Assembly (NCBI GenBank): GCA_025451425.1
Contig: JANWKK010000197.1
Span: 1 to 12,082 of the forward strand
Source of the DNA: Gemmatimonadaceae bacterium
Lineage (GTDB): Bacteria; Gemmatimonadota; Gemmatimonadetes; Gemmatimonadales; Gemmatimonadaceae
Reading direction: 5' to 3'
Length of the DNA: 12,082 nucleotides
In this document: positions 1 through 5,222 of the stretch, piece by piece
How positions within the stretch are numbered: the first letter of the stretch is position 1
Layout of the letters: each line of letters begins with the position of its first letter
Program-made: the position numbers and the translations under genes
The notes under the pieces: model-generated
Seen by the model: the letters and a program-made list of their open reading frames with translations, nothing else
Told to the model about the DNA's origin: nothing
Database searches by the model: none

Positions 1-273
1 GACTGGATCGAGGCGGCTGACAATTACATCCGTCTTCACGTCGGAGCGGCGACGCACCTCGTGCGGGAGAGTCTTCGTACACTCGAAGCAAAGCTCGATC
101 CCCGGCTCTTTCTGCGTGTGCATCGCTCGGCCATCGTGAACATCGATGCGATTCGTGAGCTACAGCCGTGGTTCCATGGGGACCACGTCGTCATTCTCCG
201 TAGCGGCGCACGTCTTACGTGCAGCCGGCGGTATGACGAACGCCTGCGGCAGATGCTGTCCAACGACGTTTGA
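1..273 (+). CDS. LytTR DNA-binding domain, C-terminal end of a response regulator (5' truncated)
   Basis: The reading frame is open from the first base and ends with TGA at 271-273, so only the last 90 residues are present. They match a LytTR DNA-binding domain almost from its start: DWIEAADNYIRLH, then LRTLEAKLDPRLFLRVHRSAIVN, then a final VVILRSGARLTCSRRY segment. The HRS-x-IVN block and the strand that follows it are family hallmarks. LytTR domains bind direct repeats in promoters and usually sit behind a receiver domain in LytR/AlgR-type two-component regulators. That receiver domain should lie upstream of the window, often beside a histidine kinase. No downstream partner is obvious: the next gene is 123 bases away and has its own candidate promoter. 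The family call is secure; the receiver domain is inferred. Confidence 0.9.
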   Translation, partial: DWIEAADNYIRLHVGAATHLVRESLRTLEAKLDPRLFLRVHRSAIVNIDAIRELQPWFHGDHVVILRSGARLTCSRRYDERLRQMLSNDV

Positions 274-306
274 CGAAGGGTCGAGCCGCAACGCGCGCCA
301 CGCGGA

Positions 307-334
307 TTGCCTTACGCCTTGGCATTCGTCTAAT
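307..334 (+). promoter_or_regulatory. Weak sigma-70-like promoter candidate for the SPFH gene
   Basis: TTGCCT (307-312) and TCTAAT (329-334) are separated by 16 bases, which would give a leader of about 55 bases before the ATG at 397. The -10 match is good and the -35 is moderate. It is offered because no other candidate is visible between the LytTR gene and the SPFH gene. I see no intrinsic terminator in this gap. Confidence 0.25.
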
Positions 335-396
335 CTCGGCGGCGCTCCCTTCCACCGCTCTTCCTTCAGTTTCGACCGACTCACAGCGAGGAACCG

Positions 397-1365
397 ATGG
401 GCCTCCGTGACTTCATCAGCAAGCAGTTCATCGACGTCATCCAGTGGACCGAGACGGGCGACGGTGTCCTCGCATATCGGTATCCGATGCAGGACATGGA
501 GATTCAATACGGCGCGCAGCTCACCGTGCGTGAATCGCAGATGGCGCTCTTCGTCAACGAAGGAAAGGCGGCCGATGCGTTCAAGCCGGGCCTGTACACG
601 ATCGAGACGAGAACGCTGCCATTACTCACGAATCTTCGAAACTGGGACAAGGCCTTTCAGTCGCCTTTCAAGTCGGACCTGTATTTCTTCTCGACGCGGC
701 TGCAGACAAACCAGAAGTGGGGAACGCCGAATCCAATTGCGATTCGAGATAAGGATTTTGCCATGATCCGGCTCCGCGGGTTCGGTATGTACTCCTATCA
801 CATGGTGAATCCGCTGCTGTTCCACCAGAAAGTGAGCGGGACTCGCGACCTCTACACGGTTGCGGATCTCGATGGACACTTGCGCAACACGATCATCGGC
901 CGCGTGTCCGACGCCTTCGCGCAGAGCAAGATTCCCTTCCTCGACATGGCGTCGAATCTGAATGCCTTGTCGCAAGCGCTGACCACGCAGCTCGCAGGGC
1001 TCTTCACCGACCTCGGACTCGGACTCGACTCTTTCGTCGTCGAGAATCTGTCGCTCCCGGAAGAGCTTCAACAAAAGCTTGACGAGCGGATCGGGATGAA
1101 CATCGTTGGCAACCTGCGCGACTACACGCAATATCAGGTTGCGCAGTCCCTGCCAACGGCGGCGGCGAATCCGGGCGGCGGTGCTGGTCTTGGGGCTGGC
1201 CTCGGTGCGGGGCTCGCGATGGGAAAGACGATCGCCGACGCACTCAATCCGAATACGACGCCGCCCGCCGCTTCTAACGTGGCGACGAAGTTCTGTGTGA
1301 GTTGCGGGACGGCGATTCCGCGTGCGGCAAAGTTCTGCTCGGAGTGCGGCACGGCTCAGGGATAG
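397..1365 (+). CDS. SPFH/band-7 domain protein with C-terminal zinc ribbon (YdjI/'virion core protein' type)
   Basis: The 322-residue protein resembles the SPFH-domain family that includes B. subtilis YdjI (COG4260). SPFH proteins oligomerise and mark membrane microdomains; this subfamily lacks an obvious N-terminal transmembrane helix and is probably peripheral. Residues 1-30 (MGLRDFISKQFIDVIQW) are the typical start. An SPFH core follows to about residue 240, including FAMIRLRGFGMYSYHMVNP and a helical segment ending in LSLPEELQQKLDERIGMN. A Gly/Ala-rich linker (about 250-275) leads to a zinc ribbon with CxxC pairs at C300/C303 and C314/C317. The start is supported by GAGGA about 5 bases upstream of the ATG. 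The zinc ribbon suggests recruitment of a partner or self-assembly, but no client can be named. It converges on the YIP1 gene with only 23 bases between them. Confidence 0.88.
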   Translation: MGLRDFISKQFIDVIQWTETGDGVLAYRYPMQDMEIQYGAQLTVRESQMALFVNEGKAADAFKPGLYTIETRTLPLLTNLRNWDKAFQSPFKSDLYFFSTRLQTNQKWGTPNPIAIRDKDFAMIRLRGFGMYSYHMVNPLLFHQKVSGTRDLYTVADLDGHLRNTIIGRVSDAFAQSKIPFLDMASNLNALSQALTTQLAGLFTDLGLGLDSFVVENLSLPEELQQKLDERIGMNIVGNLRDYTQYQVAQSLPTAAANPGGGAGLGAGLGAGLAMGKTIADALNPNTTPPAASNVATKFCVSCGTAIPRAAKFCSECGTAQG

Positions 1366-1388
1366 ATCCTGCCGATATCAGGCGCGAC

Positions 1389-2123
1389 TCAAGCTAAGAC
1401 CGTTGCGCGCCAGGCTTGGAATACGGGGTAAAGCGAGCCGACAACCCAAAACAGTACGCCCGCAACTACCGCACTTTGCTTCGATATTCGACCGGTGACG
1501 TATGCACCGATTGCGAGCAAGATCGTAACCCAGATCGTGAAGAGGTCGAAACGAAAAGCAATTGCCATGACAATTGGATTGGCCGTTGCCGGGTCGAGAA
1601 AACGCGCCGGACCGATGGATAACCGCATGAGACCGTCGAGTTGATCCGGCTTGAGAACCAGCCCCTGGACCGCGGCAACAACTGCCGCAACGACACGTGG
1701 GACATACGAGTACGCGGCGACGACCATCGCCGCTCTCAGTGTCTGCCGAGAATCGACGAGCCTCGATACGAGCCACGTCATAAAACCGATGAACACGATG
1801 ATGATCGGAATGAAGATGGCCGTACCGTACGCGAAGAACCACGCGGTGATTCCTCGCAGTCGATCGATCGCTTCTTCGGTCACCTGAGGATTCTTCCGCG
1901 CAAGCTCCATGGCGCGGTCGACTTCCGCGTCTATTACAGGCTGCAGTGTGCCGCGACTCGCGAATGTGATGAGGAAGATCGCGGCCGTGACGATTAAAAG
2001 TGGAATGAGCCAGTTGCCGCGTTCTCTACGGCGGAACACACTCGCTGGCGACGCGAAGATATCGATGAAGTCTTCCCACAAGGCTGCTGTGGGAGCGCTT
2101 GCGACCACGTTAGGCTGAGACAC
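1389..2123 (-). CDS. YIP1-family integral membrane protein
   Basis: The 244-residue protein matches the bacterial YIP1 family. It has an amphipathic N-terminal segment (WEDFIDIFASPASVFRR, residues 16-32) followed by five predicted transmembrane helices at about 38-55, 95-119, 130-156, 183-209 and 216-236. The N-terminal 'F..P..vF' motif and the Pro-rich third helix (YSYVPRVVAAVVAAV) are typical. Function is unknown in bacteria; roles in membrane organisation or transport are assumed by analogy to eukaryotic Yip1. The start is GTG (2121-2123). Its upstream sequence is C/T-rich on the coding strand and offers no Shine-Dalgarno, so the start is less certain than the family call, although no other start lies before the conserved N-terminal motif. 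It lies downstream of the GntR gene on the same strand but 209 bases away, so co-transcription is possible and unproven. Confidence 0.85.
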   Translation of the reverse strand: MSQPNVVASAPTAALWEDFIDIFASPASVFRRRERGNWLIPLLIVTAAIFLITFASRGTLQPVIDAEVDRAMELARKNPQVTEEAIDRLRGITAWFFAYGTAIFIPIIIVFIGFMTWLVSRLVDSRQTLRAAMVVAAYSYVPRVVAAVVAAVQGLVLKPDQLDGLMRLSIGPARFLDPATANPIVMAIAFRFDLFTIWVTILLAIGAYVTGRISKQSAVVAGVLFWVVGSLYPVFQAWRATVLA

Positions 2124-2187
2124 AGAAAGGGAGGGTTGGGGGCTAAATGCGCCTCACGAGACATCGCGTACTACAACTACTGAGGAA

Positions 2188-2268
2188 TCACGACAGCGCG
2201 CGCACATCCAGAAAAAGCACGGCGTCAACATTCACCGGCACCGTATCCGAGGTCAACGTCCTCTCGGC
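2188..2268 (-). pseudogene. Probable remnant of a slipin/stomatin-type SPFH gene
   Basis: One minus-strand frame reads AERTLTSDTVPVNVDAVLF (2268 down to 2212) and then runs into TGA at 2188-2190. From memory this resembles the slipin/stomatin core motif (roughly '.LTkDtVPVnVDAVlFW.V'). Just after the match the frame gives LDVRALS. Removing one T from the T5 run would instead continue VLFWM, as slipins do, which suggests a frameshift as well as truncation. Nothing convincing lies upstream or downstream, so only about 20-25 codons are recognisable. It sits directly behind the GntR gene in the same direction and could be what that repressor once controlled. The call comes from motif recognition only and could be chance. 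Confidence 0.4.
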
Positions 2269-2332
2269 TTTTAAAGCTCGTTGTGGTGACGCGCTGATCG
2301 ATCCATGGCGGACCGGCGCGTTGCTGAACATG

Positions 2333-2725
2333 CTACTCGCTCTCTTTGCTCCGGCGCGACTCGAGATGGCGGACGATCTCGTCAATCGTGACACCGGACG
2401 TATGCGCGTCGGCGAGCAGCCTGTCGGTTAATTGACTGAGCGCGCGTTCGCGTTCTCGCGCGCTCGGCTTTGAACCGTGCGGCTCGGCTGACTCGCGAAC
2501 GAAGGTACCGACGCCGCGCAGTGTGGTGAGAACGCCAGCGCGCTCCAGCTCAGAATAGACCTTTGCCACGGTGTTGGCATTGATGCGAAGATCGATGGCG
2601 AGCTGCCGGACTGTCGGCAAGCGCGCTCCCGCGCGCAGCCGCTCCGCCGCGATCTCGGCGCGAATGGCGCGCTGCAACTGAGCATAAATCGGCGTGGGAT
2701 CGGCGGAGTCGACCGAAAGCATCAT
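2333..2725 (-). CDS. GntR-family transcriptional regulator, YtrA subfamily
   Basis: The 130-residue protein has a GntR winged helix-turn-helix at residues 12-77. It begins PIYAQLQRAIRAEI and continues with LPTVRQLAIDLRINANTV, then the wing TTLRGVGTFV. The short helical tail of about 50 residues, instead of a 150-residue effector domain, defines the YtrA subfamily, which dimerises and often controls ABC transporter genes and its own transcription. No ABC transporter follows here; the 209 bases downstream hold only a probable SPFH fragment, then YIP1. Two consecutive ATG codons open the frame (2725 and 2722). The second falls where transcription from the predicted promoter would begin, so the mRNA may be leaderless; no Shine-Dalgarno is present. 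Autoregulation is likely, because an inverted repeat begins 4 bases upstream of the first ATG. Confidence 0.92.
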   Translation of the reverse strand: MMLSVDSADPTPIYAQLQRAIRAEIAAERLRAGARLPTVRQLAIDLRINANTVAKVYSELERAGVLTTLRGVGTFVRESAEPHGSKPSARERERALSQLTDRLLADAHTSGVTIDEIVRHLESRRSKESE

Positions 2726-2728
2726 ACT

Positions 2729-2752
2729 ATTGTACTAGACTAGTAGTACAAT
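2729..2752. promoter_or_regulatory. Inverted-repeat operator, probable YtrA/GntR binding site
   Basis: ATTGTACTA (2729-2737) and TAGTACAAT (2744-2752) are perfect 9-base inverted arms around a 6-base centre. An inner symmetric 13-mer, TACTAGACTAGTA, overlaps the left arm. The AT-rich site stands out in GC-rich sequence. YtrA-type regulators bind such palindromes in their own promoters. The site lies immediately upstream of the gntR start. Confidence 0.75.
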
Positions 2753-2758
2753 TGACAG
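2729..2758 (-). promoter_or_regulatory. Candidate promoter of the gntR gene embedded in the operator
   Basis: On the minus strand, CTGTCA (2758-2753) and TACAAT (2734-2729) are 18 bases apart. The -10 matches consensus at 5 of 6 positions and the -35 at 4 of 6. Transcription would start near 2722, on the second ATG of the regulator gene. A repressor bound to the overlapping palindrome would cover the spacer and the -10. Confidence 0.45.
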
Positions 2759-2782
2759 CGGCGATACAAGTTGACGAGAAAG

Positions 2783-2812
2783 AAAAAGCTCGGCCGCTTT
2801 GGGCGGCCGAGC
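2783..2812 (-). terminator. Intrinsic terminator of the coiled-coil lipoprotein gene
   Basis: GCTCGGCCGC (2788-2797) and GCGGCCGAGC (2803-2812) form a perfect 10-bp GC-rich stem with a 5-base loop. The five A residues at 2783-2787 read as a U tract right after the stem on the minus-strand transcript, and a U/C-rich stretch follows. It lies 25 bases beyond the stop codon of the gene at 2837-3730. It also shields the divergent gntR promoter region. Confidence 0.9.
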
Positions 2813-2836
2813 CAGAGATCAGTGCGAGCCTGCTGG

Positions 2837-3730
2837 TTATCGCTCGACGATGATCAAATACTTCGAGGGTGACCAGAAACGGTCGGCGTCCTTGATCCTG
2901 AGGTTGCCTTTGAAGGCCGTGCGGTCGCGGAATGCTACGTCGGCGTCATCTAGGCTCTGTCGCGATACGATCGCGTACTGGCGCGCCGAGTCAGGCACCG
3001 CAATCTCGTGAACCTCGCGCTGATCGATTGCGGTGAAGAGCGACGCGTCGAGGGTCCGCGCCGGCTGCAGAGTGCGACCGGGATGCGCGACGAAGAGATT
3101 CGCGCCACCTTCGCGCACGACGATCCCTTTCTTGAGAAGGTCGTCTTCCCGTCCAATGACGTAGTAGACCTTGTTGCTTGACGTCTGCAGTAGCGAGAGC
3201 TCGGTGCCCAACTTCGCGTTTGCACCGGCGAGGCTATCGACCTGCACTTGCATCGATGCGAGCCGCGTGGTCTGGCGCTGAATCGTGGCGTTCAGGTCCA
3301 GAATCATCTTCTGATCGTTGTCGACCGTTTGGAGGAACTGCGCGCTGTCGGCGGCGAGGCGCTTCACGTGGCCTCGGCTCACGGCCAACTCCCGAGCAGT
3401 AGTCTGCGCTCGCTGCACCAGCGCATTGACGCGAACGAGCAGATCCTTACGTGCCTGAAGCTGGTCCTGAATCGGGCTCTCGCTGTCTTTCTTGCGCTTC
3501 GGCGCCGGGAGGTCCTTCACCCGCGTGATCTGACTATCGATCTGCGTAATGAACTTGTCCGCGTCCAGGACGACGGTCATCAGAGAGTCTTTCTGAGCCG
3601 CGAGCTGATTGGTGAGCTTCATTTGCTCCGCGGTCTGGACGCTGTCGGCGCGCACGGCTTCGTGCGACATCTTGCAAGCGGCTACGCTGGCAAGAATTGC
3701 GATAACTGCAATGGAACGACGCTCAATCAT
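2837..3730 (-). CDS. Coiled-coil lipoprotein with Bacteroidota-like C-terminal domain
   Basis: The 297-residue protein starts with a short basic segment (MIERR), a hydrophobic stretch and a lipobox ending at Cys19 (SVAAC), so it should be an acylated envelope lipoprotein. Residues 30-183 are rich in Q, K, L, A and D with heptad-like spacing and are predicted coiled coil, interrupted near PAPKRKKDSESP (75-86). A C-terminal domain (187-297) begins YYVIGREDDLLKKGIV and ends FWSPSKYLIIVER. From memory, a similar 'YyViGtk.eL.ekgii' domain follows coiled coils in many Bacteroidota envelope proteins, some annotated Cbp1-like. Biochemical function is not known. It lies downstream of the HEAT operon on the same strand but is separated by 187 bases with a long hairpin, and it ends in its own terminator, so it is probably a separate unit. 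No good Shine-Dalgarno precedes the ATG. Confidence 0.8.
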   Translation of the reverse strand: MIERRSIAVIAILASVAACKMSHEAVRADSVQTAEQMKLTNQLAAQKDSLMTVVLDADKFITQIDSQITRVKDLPAPKRKKDSESPIQDQLQARKDLLVRVNALVQRAQTTARELAVSRGHVKRLAADSAQFLQTVDNDQKMILDLNATIQRQTTRLASMQVQVDSLAGANAKLGTELSLLQTSSNKVYYVIGREDDLLKKGIVVREGGANLFVAHPGRTLQPARTLDASLFTAIDQREVHEIAVPDSARQYAIVSRQSLDDADVAFRDRTAFKGNLRIKDADRFWSPSKYLIIVER

Positions 3731-3741
3731 GGTTGGACCCG

Positions 3742-3768
3742 TTAGGAGATGTGCGAACTTTAGGGTTC
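3742..3768 (-). promoter_or_regulatory. Speculative ECF-type promoter for the lipoprotein gene
   Basis: On the minus strand, GAAC (3768-3765) is followed 18 bases later by CCTAA (3746-3742). Start-proximal ECF promoters of the RpoE class have a GAAC-type -35 and a TCTAA-like -10 at a similar distance, and the candidate upstream of the sigma gene has the same layout. The -10 overlaps a CCTAACG motif, so this may be coincidence. Confidence 0.2.
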
Positions 3769-3838
3769 AACCTGACCATGTGCTGTGACGACGCGCACGA
3801 TCTGTACAGTCGCTTGTCCGTAGTCGCGTCCGCTTTCG

Positions 3839-3892
3839 GCATCGCGACCAATCAAACACAATTCGTGATTCTTCTGTTTGTGGTCGCGATGC
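3839..3892. repeat. Long inverted repeat / hairpin downstream of the HEAT operon
   Basis: GCATCGCGACCA (3839-3850) is the exact reverse complement of TGGTCGCGATGC (3881-3892). Inside it, CAAACA (3853-3858) pairs with TGTTTG (3875-3880) after a 2-base bulge, leaving a 16-base loop. The total is 18 paired bases. It lies 26 bases after the stop of the last HEAT gene. No U tract follows in the transcript direction, so it is more likely an RNA 3'-end stabiliser or part of a factor-dependent terminator than a classic intrinsic terminator. Confidence 0.7.
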
Positions 3893-3917
3893 GGACTCGG
3901 TCCACCGAGAGATCGTC

Positions 3918-5222
3918 TCAGCGCTCGATGAGATCCTTGAGGAATTCCTTCACACGCGGGTCTTCCGACCGCGAGAGTTGCGCAATCGTGCGGCGACGAA
4001 TCCCGGGATTCTCGTCGTTCTTGGCGATCGAAAGCAACTTGTCGACGGCCAGGCGGTCTCCACTCTGCGCGTAGAAGCCGATCAGCGCGTCCTTCATCTG
4101 CGGATCGGTGGTTGTGTCGTAGAGCTTCACGAGATCAGCTGTAGGAACGCCAGCCCGCGATGCATACGATAGCGCGCGACGTCGAGCGGTGATCGGCGCG
4201 TTCTCGTCGCGAGCGATGCCAAGCAGCCAGTGGGTATTCTCTGTCCCACCGATCTCGGCGAGCGCCGACAGCACGGCGTCGCGCGAGCGCTCGCCCGTGA
4301 GGCGTGGATAGATCTGTCGAAGGAGCTCGGCGTCGCGGCCGGTGGCGTATTCGGTGCCGAGACCACGGATCGCCGTGTACAGCACGTCGTCGGGAACATC
4401 GTTGCGTTGCACCACGCTGCGCAGGAAATCACGTGCGCGCGGGTCGCCGGAGCGAGCGAGCGCCCCGAGCGATTCCTTGGACAGCCACGTGCGATCGCCC
4501 GAGAGATTGGCGCGCGCGAGCTCGATGAGCGGCGGAATGCCGGCGCCGTGATCGAGACGCGACAGAACGCCTAACGCCGCACGACGAACATCCATGTTGT
4601 CGTTCTCGTCGCGGGCGATCTGGAGCAGCGCGTCGGACACGCGGGGCGAGATCGAGCTTTCGAGCCCGGCGGTCTGCCCAAGCCAGGAGAGTGCAGAGCG
4701 ACGCGTCTCGCGCGGGCGCGAGGCATCGCGGCCGATGGCCAGCAGGTCGCCGCTCATGTTGCCCGCGACGGCAAGCATCGCCGGCATGATCGCTTGTTGT
4801 CCGACGCGACCCTCCGCCGCACGAGCGAGTGAGAACAGATACTCGGCCGCGTCCTCGGGACGCACGGTCCCGAGATCGGTCGTACCTGGATCGACGCTCG
4901 GAGGACCGACGTACGTCTGCAGCGTGATCACGTCTCGATCGGCGCGATCGAGCACGACGCGGACCGGACCGGCGACGCACGGATCCATGCGTCGCGTATC
5001 GTCCCACGAGCCCGAGAAGCTGTTCGGCCCTGTCTGGATGTAGCTCCGACCATTGCCGCAGACGCCAGGTCGCGCCGCGAAGCTGAACTGCACCCGTCCC
5101 TCGGGAGCCGAGGCGATTCGCCTGGCGAGAGATTGGGCACGCGCGGGGAAGGGGGACGTAAATGTGAGAGCGGTGAGCGCAAGGGCGCAGGCCGCGGCGT
5201 GGTGAGCGCGATAAGTCTTCAT
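3918..5222 (-). CDS. Secreted HEAT-repeat protein with N-terminal Cys-containing domain
   Basis: The 434-residue protein has a signal peptide (hydrophobic core ACALALTALTF, cleavage after ARA at about residue 29). A small domain at about 36-120 contains GRVQFSFAARPGVCGNGRSY and ends in VITLQTYVG; it has two cysteines, C55 and C82, that could form a disulfide. From about 122 to the end come helical HEAT/PBS-lyase-type repeats. The last repeats (IARDEN.P...RRRAL, SEDPRVKEFLKDLIER) show the usual Asp-Pro turns. HEAT solenoids bind proteins; no catalytic residues are visible. The ATG overlaps the stop of the preceding gene (ATGA), with GGAG 11 bases upstream inside that gene, so translation is coupled. 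It is the last gene of the sigma operon and a paralogue of its neighbour, similar through the C-terminal half. Periplasmic location is inferred. Confidence 0.88.
   Translation of the reverse strand: MKTYRAHHAAACALALTALTFTSPFPARAQSLARRIASAPEGRVQFSFAARPGVCGNGRSYIQTGPNSFSGSWDDTRRMDPCVAGPVRVVLDRADRDVITLQTYVGPPSVDPGTTDLGTVRPEDAAEYLFSLARAAEGRVGQQAIMPAMLAVAGNMSGDLLAIGRDASRPRETRRSALSWLGQTAGLESSISPRVSDALLQIARDENDNMDVRRAALGVLSRLDHGAGIPPLIELARANLSGDRTWLSKESLGALARSGDPRARDFLRSVVQRNDVPDDVLYTAIRGLGTEYATGRDAELLRQIYPRLTGERSRDAVLSALAEIGGTENTHWLLGIARDENAPITARRRALSYASRAGVPTADLVKLYDTTTDPQMKDALIGFYAQSGDRLAVDKLLSIAKNDENPGIRRRTIAQLSRSEDPRVKEFLKDLIER

Noticed and set aside
622..1131. 169-codon minus-strand frame opposite the SPFH gene
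   Set aside because: It is antisense to a well-supported SPFH coding sequence and has no family resemblance of its own.
1366..1388. Bidirectional terminator between the convergent SPFH and YIP1 genes
   Set aside because: Only CCTG/CAGG (4 bp) can pair and there is no T tract on either strand.
2752..2780. TTGACA on the plus strand at 2752-2757 as a rightward promoter
   Set aside because: No acceptable -10 lies 16-18 bases downstream. The only features to its right are a minus-strand terminator and a minus-strand gene. It is part of the gntR operator and -35 region.
3248..3745. 165-codon plus-strand frame opposite the lipoprotein gene
   Set aside because: It is antisense to a gene with a clear lipobox, coiled coil and terminator. 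The translation has no recognisable domain and looks like a frame shadow of GC-rich coding sequence.
4594..5043. 149-codon plus-strand frame opposite the second HEAT gene
   Set aside because: It is rich in Ser, Arg and Pro, as expected for an antisense shadow, with no domain or ribosome-binding site. The minus-strand HEAT protein accounts for the region.
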